A stretch of 33,171 nucleotides of DNA from JACCXJ01 sp052387115 (GCA_052387115.1 JBQTJM010000348.1:1-33171), one strand, 5' to 3'; shown: positions 6,602 through 15,624, counted from the first letter of the stretch. The notes: generated by a model from the sequence alone, not told the origin. Program-made: numbers and translations.

Positions 6602-9022
6602 ATGAAGTTCAGCGACCGGTGGCTGCGCGAATGGGTCGATCCCGAGGCCTCGACGGCCGCGCTCGCCGAACGACTGACCCTGGCCGGTCTGGAGGTGGCG
6701 GGGGTGACGCCGGTCGCGAGCCATTTTTCTGGTGTCGAGGTGGGAGAGATCAGGGCCGTCGAGACACACCCTGAGGGCCCGCGGCTTCGGGTGTGCTCGG
6801 TGTTCGGTCGGGAAGGGGATGCGCATACCGTCGTCTGTGGGGCACCCAATGCGCGTCCCGGGTTGCGGGTCGCCTGGGCCCGTGCCGGCGCCACTCTGCC
6901 CGGGGGGCGCGTGATCGACCGTCAAGCCTTCGGCGACGTGGCGTCTGCGGGGATGCTGTGCTCGGCCGAGGAGCTGGGGCTTGAGGACACGAGCGCCGGG
7001 ATCCTGGAGCTACCGACAGACAGCCCGATCGGTGTTGGGGTCTGGGATCTCCTGGGCCTGGATGACCAGGCGATCGAAGTGGACCTGACCCCCAACCGGG
7101 GTGATTGCCTGGGGATCGCCGGCATCGCCCGCGAGATCGGGGTCTTGTTCCGCCGCCCCGTCACGCCCCCCGCGGTACGCCCCGTTGCGGCGGTCATCCC
7201 GGATGTCCTGGAGGTGCGGGTGCTCGCCCCCGCCGCCTGTCCAAGCTATGTCGGGCGCATCGTGCGCGGTCTCGACCTACGCGCCCGCACCCCGCTGTGG
7301 ATGCGTGAGCGGCTGCGACGTGCTGGCGTCAGGTGCCTCGGCCCCATCGTAGACGTGACCAACTATGTGATGCTGGAGTTGGGGCAGCCCATGCACGCCT
7401 TCGATCTCGCGAGGCTCGGCGCCCCGATCGAGGTGCGCCATGCTCGGGAGGGGGAGCGCATCACCCTGCTCGATGGCCAGGAGCTGGCGCTCACGGGCGG
7501 GACCCTGGTCATCGCCGACCGCAACGCCGCGGCGGCCGTGGCCGGGATCATGGGCGGCCACGAAACCGCCGTCGGCCCGAACACCACCGATGTGTTCCTG
7601 GAGTCCGCCTTCTTCGCCCCCGCTGCCGTGGCCGGCAAGGCACGCGCCTACCGCCAGCAGACCGACTCCTCCCACCGCTTCGAGCGCGGCGTGGACTTCG
7701 AGATCCAGGCGCTCGCTATGGAGCGGGCCACCGCGTTGCTCATCGCGATCTGCGGCGGGCGGCCCGGTCCCGTGGTCTCGAAGCGTGCCCCCGAGCACCT
7801 ACCGGCGCGCCATGCCATCACGCTCCGGGCCCCTAGGATCCGCCGCTTGCTGGGGGTGGATGTGCCGGCCCAAGAGGTGGTGGAGGTGCTGTCCCGCCTC
7901 GGGATGTCCGTGGCCGCGGAGCCGGGGGTCGCGGAGGCGGGGAGCTGGCGCGTGCAGCCGCCATCCTTTCGCTTCGATGTCGCGATCGAGGCCGATCTCA
8001 TCGAGGAGCTGGCGCGTGTACGGGGTTACGAGCGCATCCCGGGCCGGCCTCCGCTCGGTGCCCTCAAGATGAACCCGAGACCCGAAGCAGTGTTGGACAC
8101 CGCGCGCCTGCGCCAGGTGCTGTGCGACCGCGGTTATCACGAGGCCATCACCTACAGCTTCGTGGACCCCGTGGTTCAGGAGCGGCTTTCTCCGGGCGTC
8201 GAGACATTGCGGCTCACCAACCCCATCGCCATCGACATGAGCGTCATGAGGCCCAGTCTGTGGCCGGGGTTGCTCGGCGCCCTGAAGCGCAATCAGGACC
8301 GCCAGGTGGGGCGCGTGCGGCTCTTCGAGATCGGGCTCGTGTTCCGGATGACGGACGGGAAGCTGGACCAGCACCCCAAGATCGGCGGGGTCGCCTGGGG
8401 ACCGTGTGTCCCGGAGCAGTGGGCCGAGCCACGCCGGGCGGTGGACTTCTTCGACGTGAAGAACGACGTGGAGGCCCTGCTCGCCCTGGCCGGTGCGGAT
8501 GGGGGCGCGGTCGAGTTCCGTCCTGAACCCGGTCTGGACTTGCGGGGCTTGCATCGCCATCAGTCCGCAGTCGTGCTGCGGGCCGATAGGGAGGCAGGAG
8601 TGATCGGCGCCCTCCAGCCCTTTGCCGCCCTTGGGCTCGGCCTGCAGACCCCGGTGTATCTCTTCGAGCTTGATCTCGGACCCCTGTGCCGGCGCGAGCT
8701 GCCGAGCTACCGGCCGCTGTCCAGGTTTCCGTTCGTGCGGCGCGACCTCAGCCTCGTGGTAGCGCGTGACACCCCCGCCGCAGCGGTCCTCGGGTGCATC
8801 GCCGCAGAGGCCGGCCAAGTGCTGCAGGAGGTACGGTTGTTCGACCTCTATCGCGGGGAGGGCCTAGACACAGCCGAAAAAAGCATTGCCATAGGCTTGA
8901 TCTTTCAAGGCATTTCTAGCACTCTTATAGACGAAGAGGTGGATGGCTTCGTGGAGCGGGTGCTGATCCGGCTCCAAGAGGCCCTCGGCGCCCGGCTGCG
9001 CGGCCAAAGAAGCTTAGATTAG
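6602..9022 (+). CDS. pheT: Phenylalanine--tRNA ligase beta subunit
   Basis: An 806-residue beta subunit (E. coli 795) that binds tRNA-Phe and hydrolyses misacylated Tyr-tRNA-Phe. MKFSDRWLREWVDP is the typical start. A tRNA-binding OB domain covers about residues 39-148 (GVEVGEIRAVE, VVCGAPNARPGLRVAWARAGATLPGG). The B3/B4 editing domain contains PSYVGRIVRGLD and DVTNYVMLELGQPMHAFD. The B5 domain follows, then the catalytic-like core (RYHEAITYSFVDP-like stretch and ALKRNQDRQ). The C-terminal ferredoxin-fold anticodon-binding domain has SRFPFVRRDLSLVV and ends with a family-typical IRLQEALGARLRG. It is co-transcribed with pheS. Confidence 0.97.
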   Translation: MKFSDRWLREWVDPEASTAALAERLTLAGLEVAGVTPVASHFSGVEVGEIRAVETHPEGPRLRVCSVFGREGDAHTVVCGAPNARPGLRVAWARAGATLPGGRVIDRQAFGDVASAGMLCSAEELGLEDTSAGILELPTDSPIGVGVWDLLGLDDQAIEVDLTPNRGDCLGIAGIAREIGVLFRRPVTPPAVRPVAAVIPDVLEVRVLAPAACPSYVGRIVRGLDLRARTPLWMRERLRRAGVRCLGPIVDVTNYVMLELGQPMHAFDLARLGAPIEVRHAREGERITLLDGQELALTGGTLVIADRNAAAAVAGIMGGHETAVGPNTTDVFLESAFFAPAAVAGKARAYRQQTDSSHRFERGVDFEIQALAMERATALLIAICGGRPGPVVSKRAPEHLPARHAITLRAPRIRRLLGVDVPAQEVVEVLSRLGMSVAAEPGVAEAGSWRVQPPSFRFDVAIEADLIEELARVRGYERIPGRPPLGALKMNPRPEAVLDTARLRQVLCDRGYHEAITYSFVDPVVQERLSPGVETLRLTNPIAIDMSVMRPSLWPGLLGALKRNQDRQVGRVRLFEIGLVFRMTDGKLDQHPKIGGVAWGPCVPEQWAEPRRAVDFFDVKNDVEALLALAGADGGAVEFRPEPGLDLRGLHRHQSAVVLRADREAGVIGALQPFAALGLGLQTPVYLFELDLGPLCRRELPSYRPLSRFPFVRRDLSLVVARDTPAAAVLGCIAAEAGQVLQEVRLFDLYRGEGLDTAEKSIAIGLIFQGISSTLIDEEVDGFVERVLIRLQEALGARLRGQRSLD

Positions 9023-9146
9023 TGCGCAGGGCTTTCCGGGTAGGCGGGACGGATGAAGGCGTGTGGGCAAACGGGTGGAACAGGCGGCGGAGGGCAACTT
9101 GGATCACGATATGGGGGCTCACGATACGGGCGGACGGGGATCGACA

Positions 9147-9449
9147 ATGGCGCTGACCAAAGCCTGGATAGCGGTGAAGCTGTACGAGGAGCTGGGCCTC
9201 AATAAACGCGAGGCCAAGGACCTCGTCGAGGGGTTCTTCGAGGAGATGCGCCGCGCGTTGGAGATGGGGCAGCAGGTCAAGCTGTCGGGCTTCGGTAATT
9301 TCGATCTGCGCAGCAAGAGCCGGCGTCCGGGTCGCAACCCCAAGACCGGGGAGCCGATCCCGATCACGGCGCGAAGGGTGGTCACTTTCAGACCGGGGCA
9401 GAAGTTGAAGGCACGGGTAGAGGCCTATGCTGGAAGCATCGAACACTAA
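9147..9449 (+). CDS. ihfA: Integration host factor subunit alpha
   Basis: A DNA-bending protein forming a heterodimer with IhfB; it shapes promoters, origins and phage attachment sites. From the ATG at 9147 the product has 100 residues and starts MALTKAWIAVKLYEELGLNK, aligning with E. coli MALTKAEMSEYLF. QQVKLSGFGNFDLRSKSRRPGRNPKTGEPI is the DNA-binding arm, with the conserved Pro in RNPKTGEPIP that intercalates into DNA. GGGGA at 9136-9140 is 6 nt upstream. An in-frame GTG at 9063 would add 28 residues not found in the family and is rejected. The 3' end overlaps the MerR-like gene by 23 nt, implying translational coupling. Confidence 0.96.
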   Translation: MALTKAWIAVKLYEELGLNKREAKDLVEGFFEEMRRALEMGQQVKLSGFGNFDLRSKSRRPGRNPKTGEPIPITARRVVTFRPGQKLKARVEAYAGSIEH

Positions 9450-9783
9450 CGAGCTGCCCGCGATACCGGGCAAACGCTACTTCACCATCGGTGAGGTGAG
9501 CGATCTGTGCGCGGTGAAACCGCATGTCCTGCGTTACTGGGAGCAAGAGTTCCCCCAGCTCAAGCCCATCAAGCGGCGCGGCAACCGCCGGTATTATCAG
9601 CGCCAGGACGTGATCCTGATCCGCCAGATCCGCAGCCTCTTGTACGAACAAGGGTTCACCATCGGCGGCGCCCGCCAGCGCCTCTCCGGTGACGAGGTCA
9701 AGGCCGATTCCAGCGTGAGCCAGCAGATCATCCGGCAGTTCCGCACCGAATTGGAAGAGCTGCTGGACATCTTGCGCCGGTGA
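9427..9783 (+). CDS. MerR family transcriptional regulator
   Basis: A 118-residue protein. Residues ~17-85 form a MerR winged helix: KRYFTIGEVSDLCAVKPHVLRYWEQEFPQLKP, NRRYYQRQDVILIRQIRSLLYEQGFTIGGARQRL. The C-terminal third is a short dimerisation helix (QQIIRQFRTELEELLDILRR) with no cysteines or obvious ligand domain. This small MerR protein follows ihfA in Pseudomonas and many other gammaproteobacteria; its regulon is unknown to me. The ATG at 9427 lies inside the end of ihfA. Confidence 0.9.
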   Translation: MLEASNTNELPAIPGKRYFTIGEVSDLCAVKPHVLRYWEQEFPQLKPIKRRGNRRYYQRQDVILIRQIRSLLYEQGFTIGGARQRLSGDEVKADSSVSQQIIRQFRTELEELLDILRR

Positions 9784-9867
9784 TGCCCGTGACCATCGAT
9801 GCCTTGCGCTCGGATCCTTTGCGGGCGGATCTGGACTACAATCCACTATCCCACTCGGGCCTATCTC

Positions 9868-9948
<81 letters not shown>

Positions 9949-10050
9949 TCGACGACGGACATACCCGATAACCCGCCCCCGACCCGGGAGCGGTGCGGCG
10001 ACGACGAATCGGCGTTCGGGGCAGTCGGACCGTCCGACAGCCTGCCGGAT

Positions 10051-12216
10051 CTACTTGGCGCCGTCCTCCGCCATGCGCTTCAAGGCGACATAGTCGAGCT
10101 TGCCACTCCCGAGGAGCGGGAGGGCGGCAACGTGGACGATCTGGCGGGGGATAGCCATCTCGGGCTGGCCGAGTTGGCGCGCGCCGTCCTGCAGCCGCTC
10201 GCGGGTGAGATGGGCATCGGTCGAGAACAGGACGATCAGCTCGCCCCGCCGGGTATCCGTCTTGACCGAGGCGGCGTGGGTCGCTCCGGGTGAGGCCAAG
10301 GCCGCGATGCGCTCCACGACCTCGAGCGATACCATCTCGCCGGCCACCTTCGCGAAGCGCTTGAGCCTACCGGTGATCTTGACGAAGCCGTCCTCGTCCA
10401 TCTCCACGATGTCCCCGGTGTCGTACCAGCCCGAGCCGAGGTCGGAACAAGGCGGGTCGAGCACACCGGGCGCCGCGTCACGATAATAACCGGACATCAG
10501 GTTGGGACCGCGCACGTGCAGCTCGCCGCCGCGCTCGATCCCGGGGATTGATTCGATGCGCGCCTCGATGCCGGGCAGGAGCTGTCCCACCGTCCCGCCC
10601 CGATAGGCCATGGGCGTGTTGATGGCGAGCACCGGGGCGGTCTCCGTCGCGCCATAGCCCTCGAGCACCCGGATCCCGAAGCGCTCGAACCAGACCGCGC
10701 GCACCGACTCGCTGAGCCGCTCGGCTCCGGCGATCACGTAGCGCAGGCGGTGGAAATCGTAGGGATGGGCGAAGCGCGCGTAGTTCTGCAGGAAGGTCGG
10801 CGTGCCGAGCAAGACGGTGCAGCCGCGGTCATAGACCAGCTCCGGGATGACGCGGTAGTGGAGCGGGCTCGGGTAGATGAAGATGCGGGTCCCGGTCACC
10901 AGCGGCAAAAGCGCCCCGATGGTCAGGCCGAAGGAATGGAATACCGGAAGGGCGTTGAAGATCTTGTCCTCGGCCCCGAAGTCGATGACTGCCCGCACCT
11001 GAGCGATGTTGGAGAGGAGCGCGCGGTGCGAGAGCACCACGCCCTTGGGCTTGGCCTCGGAGCCCGAGGTGAAGAGGACGACGGCCGGGTCCTCGGGTGC
11101 GACGTCGCGGCCTAGCGTGCGTGGCAGCCACAAGGCGTAACCGAGGAGCCACAGCTTGTCGAGCGGCCGCGAGAGCGCAACGAGGTCCTCGAGATAGCAC
11201 ACCCGCACGGGGTCGAGGGCGGCGACGGTGGCCTGCAGCCTGGCCGTCTCCACGAAGGCGCGCGAGGTGATGACGGTATGGATGTGCGCGACCCGGCAGG
11301 CGTGTTTCAAGCCCTCGGAGCCGGCGGTGTAGTTCAGCATCGCGGGCACGCGCCGGAACACCCCCAGGCCCACCACCAGGGTGACGGTCGCGACCAGGTT
11401 CGGCAGCAGCAGGCCGACGCACTCGCGCGGCTCGCCGAGGCGCGCTGCCAGCCGCCCGAGCAGGAGCGTCTCCATGAGCAAGCGGCCGTAGCCGTATTCG
11501 ATGCCGCGCACGTCTTCGGCCACGAGCCGGCGGCGGCCCTGGACCCTAAGTGCGTCGAGCAGGCCGGTGTAGAGGGTCTGCTTGGGCTCGGAGGCGAAGA
11601 TCATGGCCTGCATGATGCGGCGCATGCCCTCCCCGGCGGCGCGCCTCCTCAGCCTAGGCGAGGCGGCGGTGCTCGGAGAAAGGCGGGTCGCCGGAAGGAT
11701 CGTGACCGTGATGCGGGGCAGCAGGCGGCGTGGATGGCGTCCCGTGACCCGCCCGAAATACGAGCGCCCGGCGCCGTCCAGTCGCACCGGGACGATGGCG
11801 GCACCGGTCTTGACGGCGGCGAAGGCCGGGCCGTCGTAGACCTTCATGAGGCCGCCGGTGGTGGTGATCCGGCCCTCGGGGAAGATCAGGACGGGCCGTC
11901 CCGACTCCAGCAGCCTGACCACGTGTCGCATGGCTAGCGGGCTCGTCGGGTCCAGCGTGAGAAAATCGACCAGGCGCAGCCCGAGGCGAAACCAGCGGTT
12001 CTCGGCCACGTAGGTGTGCACCACGAACACCGGATCGGCGGGCAGGAACAGCGCGAGGATGACGCCATCCAGGAACGACTCGTGGTTGGCGATGATGAGC
12101 AGGCGCTCGGCCACGCGGCCGTCAAGCTGGATAGGGGCGAGCCTGCCCACGACCCGCACCCGGAACAAGATGCGCATCAAGACGCGCACGATCGGTTTGA
12201 GCAGCGGGGCAGGCAT
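10051..12216 (-). CDS. aas: Bifunctional 2-acyl-GPE acyltransferase / acyl-ACP synthetase (Aas)
   Basis: An inner-membrane enzyme that re-acylates lyso-phosphatidylethanolamine using acyl-ACP made by its own AMP-ligase domain. The N-terminal PlsC-type domain has the HX4D motif in NHESFLDG (H45, D50) and FPEGR (112-116). The ligase domain has the adenylation loop TSGSEAKPKG (about 383-392), YGATE and the hinge TGDIVEMDEDGFVKITGRLKRF, ending with a C-terminal Lys motif, GSGKLDY. I start it at the ATG at 12216 (721 residues; E. coli 719) because GGGAG lies 6 nt upstream; the in-frame ATG at 12240 has no ribosome binding site. It lies 97 nt downstream of aceB on the same strand. The usual partner lplT is not adjacent. 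Confidence 0.9.
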   Translation of the reverse strand: MPAPLLKPIVRVLMRILFRVRVVGRLAPIQLDGRVAERLLIIANHESFLDGVILALFLPADPVFVVHTYVAENRWFRLGLRLVDFLTLDPTSPLAMRHVVRLLESGRPVLIFPEGRITTTGGLMKVYDGPAFAAVKTGAAIVPVRLDGAGRSYFGRVTGRHPRRLLPRITVTILPATRLSPSTAASPRLRRRAAGEGMRRIMQAMIFASEPKQTLYTGLLDALRVQGRRRLVAEDVRGIEYGYGRLLMETLLLGRLAARLGEPRECVGLLLPNLVATVTLVVGLGVFRRVPAMLNYTAGSEGLKHACRVAHIHTVITSRAFVETARLQATVAALDPVRVCYLEDLVALSRPLDKLWLLGYALWLPRTLGRDVAPEDPAVVLFTSGSEAKPKGVVLSHRALLSNIAQVRAVIDFGAEDKIFNALPVFHSFGLTIGALLPLVTGTRIFIYPSPLHYRVIPELVYDRGCTVLLGTPTFLQNYARFAHPYDFHRLRYVIAGAERLSESVRAVWFERFGIRVLEGYGATETAPVLAINTPMAYRGGTVGQLLPGIEARIESIPGIERGGELHVRGPNLMSGYYRDAAPGVLDPPCSDLGSGWYDTGDIVEMDEDGFVKITGRLKRFAKVAGEMVSLEVVERIAALASPGATHAASVKTDTRRGELIVLFSTDAHLTRERLQDGARQLGQPEMAIPRQIVHVAALPLLGSGKLDYVALKRMAEDGAK

Positions 12217-12312
12217 CGCAGTCTCCCGTACGACCGACATTGGTGGATGGTCTCGGCCCGCCCAGACCGAGCGGATCGGCGGTCGCAGCAGGTGGGTAAT
12301 CAGAAATGCGGG

Positions 12313-13914
12313 CTAGATCAATCCGTATGCCTCCAGGGTCAGGAACCCGGGCAGTTTGGTGGTCGTGACCAGGCGGTCCAGGAGCGCGCCCGCTTCTTTA
12401 AATTTGCGCGCCAGAAACTCCGCCTCCCCGATCTCCCTGCGCAATACGGTCATCTCCTCTGCGAGGGTCTCGCGGAACAACTCTCTAGTGACCTTGCGGC
12501 CGTCCTCTAGGACGCCCTTGGGATAGCGGATCCACTGCCAGAGCTGGGCCCGCGAGATCTCGGCGGTGGCCGCGTCTTCCATCAAATGGGCGATGGGGAC
12601 CGCGCCGCGGCCGCCCAGCCAGGAGTCGGTGTAGCGTAGCGCGGCGCTCACGTTATGCTGCAATCCGTTCAAGGTGATGGTGCCCTCGGGCAGGGTCAAT
12701 AGATCGGCCGCCGTGGTATGCACGTCCTCGCGGAGGTTGTGGATCTGGTGCGGCCCCGGCATGTATTGATCGAAGACCCGTTTCGCGATCGGCGCGAGCA
12801 GCGGATGGGCGACCCAGGTGCCGTCGTGTCCGTCCCGCACCTCGCGCTCCTTGTCGGCCCGCACCTTGTCCAAGGCCGCCTCGTTGGCCAGCTCGTCCTC
12901 TTTGATCGGGATCTGCGCGGCCATCCCGCCCATCGCGTGGATCCCGCGGCGATGGCAGGTCTGCACCAGGAGCTGCGAATAGGACCGGAGGAAATGCTGG
13001 GTCATGGTCAATTGGCTGCGGTCCGGCAGCACGTAATCGGGATGGTTGCGCAGGCACTTGATGAAGCTGAAGATGTAATCCCAGCGACCGCAGTTGAGCC
13101 CGCCGGCGTGCTCACGGAGCTCATAGAGGAACTCGTGCATCTCGAAGGCGGCGGTGAGTGTCTCGATGAGGGCCGTCGCGCGGATCGTGCCCCTCAAGAT
13201 CCCGAGCACGTCCTGGGAATACAGAAACACCGCGTTCCACAGACGCGCCTCTTTGCGGCTCTCCATCTTGGGCAGATAGAAATACGGGGCCGTGCCCCTG
13301 GCAATGAGGCGCTTGGCGTTGTGGAAGAAATACAGGCCGAAGTCGAACAGGCTCGCCGGGATCGGCTCGTCGTCCAGGATCACGTTCTTTTCCTTCATGT
13401 GCCAGCCGCGCGGCCGGACGATGAGGGTCGCGAGCCGGCCGTCGCTCAGGCGGTAGGCCTTGCCGTCGGGTCCCGTGTACTCGATGGTGCCGGCCACGGC
13501 ATCCCGCAGATTGACCTGGCCATCCATCATCTGGTCCCAGGTCGGGCTGGAGGAGTCCTCGAAGTCCGCCATGAAGGTGTTGGCGCCGGAGTTGAGGGCA
13601 TTGATGATCATCTTGCGGTCCACGGGGCCCGTGATCTCCACCCGGCGGTCCCTGAGGTCCGGCGGGATGGGCGCAACGTTCCATTCGCCCTCGCGGACAT
13701 ACCGGGTCTCGGGCAGGAAATCGGGCAGGCCGCCGCGATCGAAGAACTCCTGGCGCCGGCGGCGGATCGCGAGCAGCTCCTTGCGCCTGGGTCCGAATCT
13801 GCGCACCAGCTCCTCGACGAACACCAGGGCCTCCGGTGTCAGGATCGCCTCATACTCCGGTGTCATCTCGCCCCGGACCTCCAGGGTGGTCTCCAGGATC
13901 TTGTGAACGCTCAT
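12313..13914 (-). CDS. aceB: Malate synthase A
   Basis: Condenses glyoxylate with acetyl-CoA to give malate in the glyoxylate cycle. From the ATG at 13914 the product has 533 residues, the same as E. coli AceB. GAGGAG lies 6 nt upstream of this ATG; in-frame ATGs further up (13932, 13980) have no such site. Key stretches are DFEDSSSPTWDQMMDGQ, the catalytic Arg region RPRGWHM, TALIETLTAAFEMHE, the malate synthase signature around GGLNCGRWDYIFSFIK, and MEDAATAEISRAQLWQW containing the catalytic Asp. No isocitrate lyase gene (aceA) is adjacent, so the cycle must be completed from elsewhere in the genome. Confidence 0.96.
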   Translation of the reverse strand: MSVHKILETTLEVRGEMTPEYEAILTPEALVFVEELVRRFGPRRKELLAIRRRRQEFFDRGGLPDFLPETRYVREGEWNVAPIPPDLRDRRVEITGPVDRKMIINALNSGANTFMADFEDSSSPTWDQMMDGQVNLRDAVAGTIEYTGPDGKAYRLSDGRLATLIVRPRGWHMKEKNVILDDEPIPASLFDFGLYFFHNAKRLIARGTAPYFYLPKMESRKEARLWNAVFLYSQDVLGILRGTIRATALIETLTAAFEMHEFLYELREHAGGLNCGRWDYIFSFIKCLRNHPDYVLPDRSQLTMTQHFLRSYSQLLVQTCHRRGIHAMGGMAAQIPIKEDELANEAALDKVRADKEREVRDGHDGTWVAHPLLAPIAKRVFDQYMPGPHQIHNLREDVHTTAADLLTLPEGTITLNGLQHNVSAALRYTDSWLGGRGAVPIAHLMEDAATAEISRAQLWQWIRYPKGVLEDGRKVTRELFRETLAEEMTVLRREIGEAEFLARKFKEAGALLDRLVTTTKLPGFLTLEAYGLI

Positions 13915-13987
13915 GGATGGCTCCTCGGTCATGGCGCAGCAGGCGCCGCCGCCCTGCGCGGGGCGGCGCCGATGCCGCATCGCAGCA

Positions 13988-14278
13988 TTATAGGGCTTGG
14001 TAGGCGCTGCTCAAGCCCCGGTCGGAGGCGGTAGGTCCGACCCGCCGGTCGCGCCCATACTGGCGCACACCGGGCGACGAGCCCGGATCCGATGCCCGCC
14101 TGTTTGAGGACGGCGTTGGCGGTATGCCGGGATTTGATCTTGCGATCTTGCCATCCACCGTAAAGTGGCGGCCCGAGATCGCGCTGAACCAGATTTCGTG
14201 ATCGCCTTTTCCTTGCCGGTCGAAGCGGCAACCATGAGATTGAAGGATTTTCTTGAGCCTAGGCGCGTAGTCCGCCAT
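13988..14278 (-). pseudogene. hicA: HicA-family mRNA interferase toxin, frameshifted
   Basis: HicA toxins are small double-stranded-RNA-binding-fold ribonucleases. The N-terminal half is convincing: YAPRLKKILQSHGCRFDRQGKGDHEIWF with the catalytic His (GDHEIW), then GRHFTVDGKI. The family continues KSRHTANAVLKQAGI, and exactly that sequence is present in another frame just downstream. The break is a perfect 8-bp tandem duplication (14136-14151 on the plus strand); removing one copy restores DGKIKSRHTANAVLKQAGI. As it stands the frame runs on through unrelated residues to 13988. Recognisable homology ends near 14091. The ATG overlaps the stop of the upstream antitoxin gene (TAATG), so the two were translationally coupled. 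Confidence 0.75.
14136..14151. repeat. 8-bp tandem duplication inside hicA
   Basis: GATCTTGC occurs twice without spacer (14136-14143, 14144-14151). Eight is not a multiple of three, so it shifts the hicA frame at the conserved DGKI-KSRHTANA junction. Confidence 0.85.
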
Positions 14279-14517
14279 TAGATGCGGCGGGGCGCGGCGG
14301 AAGCGCGCTTGGCAACCACCTCGAAGGGAACGGCTGATTCGTCATCACCCGGGTAGCCATTCGAGTCCAACAACTCCGGTACCATGATCTTCAGCTTTTC
14401 GATGAGGTGCTCGAGCGTCTCGGCTTCGGTGGCCAGGCCCGGGACGCCGTCGCTGATGGCGACCCAGACCTTGGCGTCGTCGTCCCAGTCGGCATGGATC
14501 TGGAGGGGTTCAACCAT
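14278..14517 (-). CDS. DUF1902 domain-containing HicB-like antitoxin
   Basis: A 79-residue protein. HADWDDDAKVWVAISDGVPGLATEAETLEHLIEKLKIMVPELL is the DUF1902 / HicB-like partial RNase H fold, in which the acidic beta hairpin followed by a helix binds a HicA toxin. The tail VPFEVVAKRASAAPRR is basic and short; there is no separate helix-turn-helix domain. It is followed directly by the broken hicA (1-nt overlap), so it is an orphaned antitoxin. The gene itself appears intact. Confidence 0.85.
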   Translation of the reverse strand: MVEPLQIHADWDDDAKVWVAISDGVPGLATEAETLEHLIEKLKIMVPELLDSNGYPGDDESAVPFEVVAKRASAAPRRI

Positions 14518-14597
14518 CGTTCGGGGATCCTATGCCCCTGTGGCAGTGTGTCAAGCCGATGCGGCGCCTCGCTAGCTAGACCACCGCCTCTGCTTCT

Positions 14598-14838
14598 TCA
14601 GGCAAGAAGCACACGCACCAGCGTCAGGGTACGCTCGGTCAACTCCGGCAATACCCGACCCTTGCGCTTGGCCTGGCGCGCCAGTCGAGGTCCTTCACCT
14701 GGTCGGCCAAGATCACTCCCGACACACTCGCGTTACCCTCCACCCCCACCTCGAGGGATAGCCCTTTACCTGGCTGGTAATAGGGCAACACAGCACCAGC
14801 CCGGTTTTGCGGTTGTAACCGGCCGGAGAAAGCACTAG
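14598..14838 (-). pseudogene. mazF: MazF-family endoribonuclease toxin remnant, two frameshifts and 5' truncation
   Basis: Three consecutive frames on the minus strand together give most of a MazF/PemK toxin. The pieces in order are LSPAGYNRKTGLVLCCPIT-SQVKGYP, then LEVGVEGNASVSGVILADQVKDLDWRAR, then QAKRKGRVLPELTERTLTL ending LVRVLLA and TGA (14598-14600). MazF toxins are sequence-specific mRNA interferases. The first break, near 14755, looks like a 1-nt loss (expected GYPFEV); the second, near 14680, like a 4-nt loss. The N-terminal ~30 residues and any antitoxin gene are missing; homology stops at a 14-bp palindrome (14835-14848). Clearly non-functional. Confidence 0.65.
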
Positions 14839-14848
14839 ACTAGTCTAG
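14835..14848. repeat. 14-bp perfect palindrome
   Basis: CTAGACTAGTCTAG is its own reverse complement. It sits exactly where homology to MazF begins, so it may mark the break that removed the 5' end of that gene. It could also be a protein binding site. Confidence 0.5.
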
Positions 14849-15178
14849 AGTACTTGCATCATGAAATGTGATGTAAATGAGTCAAGTTTATGACTGGAGA
14901 ACGAAACAACACCTACCCATGCGACACGTCGCAAAGGGAGAGGGACTTCGCGCAAGCCGCAAGGCGAACGAACGCAGCTTCGACACGTGACGATGGTTGC
15001 CTTGAAAGGGCGCGGTCCCGACAGAGAGCCGGCAATGCGCTCAGTGCTTTGAGCGGTAATATGGATCGTCCTCGGTGGTGTAGCAGATCCCTCTTGTCCG
15101 GCGCGGTCGGACTCGCGGCCGGGCGCCGGATGCTCGCCTGTTACCGCAACGCTCCAACAGCCACCTCGATTGGTTGCT

Positions 15179-15228
15179 GGTTCCCAAGCTCCAGCTTGGG
15201 AACCCGGTCCGTGAAGCTCCCGCTTCAC
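15179..15228. repeat. Paired hairpin repeat element (copy 1)
   Basis: GGTTCCCAAGCT (15179-15190) and AGCTTGGGAACC (15193-15204) form a perfect 12-bp inverted repeat with a 2-nt spacer. It is followed by GTGAAGC (15211-15217) paired with GCTTCAC (15222-15228). The double hairpin resembles dispersed non-coding palindromic elements of gammaproteobacteria. Confidence 0.65.
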
Positions 15229-15574
15229 GCCCCCATCACCGGACCCGCTCCACTTCGATCAAGCCTTTCTCCCCGGCGTAATCCGGGGCGGTGGAATACG
15301 GCAATGCTCCGGCTGCTCGCGTAGCCGCGTTTGAACGGCTTCTGGTGGATATAATCCAGTTTTCATCATCTCGGATTCGATGAGTTGCGGGAGACTTCCT
15401 TTCCTCCCAAAGCTGATAGCGGCTTTCTGTCTTGTGCGAGCGCTTGAGAGCCAATAACTCCAGAAGCCTGCTCGAACCTGTCGTAGGGGGATTTCAAGTA
15501 CGGGTACGGGGACTTCCCTCGACCTTATTGGCTCTTGATTGATGCGTTTCCAAGTTCCAACGTGCGGATGAGTT

Positions 15575-15624
15575 CCGGGAAGCTGGAGCTTCCCGGTCGG
15601 GTTCCCAAGCCGGAGCTTGAGAAC
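15575..15624. repeat. Paired hairpin repeat element (copy 2)
   Basis: CCGGGAAGCT (15575-15584) and AGCTTCCCGG (15587-15596) form a perfect 10-bp inverted repeat. It is followed by GTTCCCAAGC (15601-15610) against GCTTGAGAAC (15615-15624) with one mismatch. The words TTCCCAAGC and GAAGCT are shared with copy 1, but with the two hairpin types in opposite order, so the copies appear related and inverted. Confidence 0.6.

Noticed and set aside
5458..6774. A 438-codon plus-strand frame overlapping pheS
   Set aside because: Out-of-frame shadow rich in Arg, Gly and Pro; pheS in the other frame is certain.
12718..14034. A 438-codon plus-strand frame opposite aceB
   Set aside because: Antisense shadow of malate synthase; no domain and repetitive composition.
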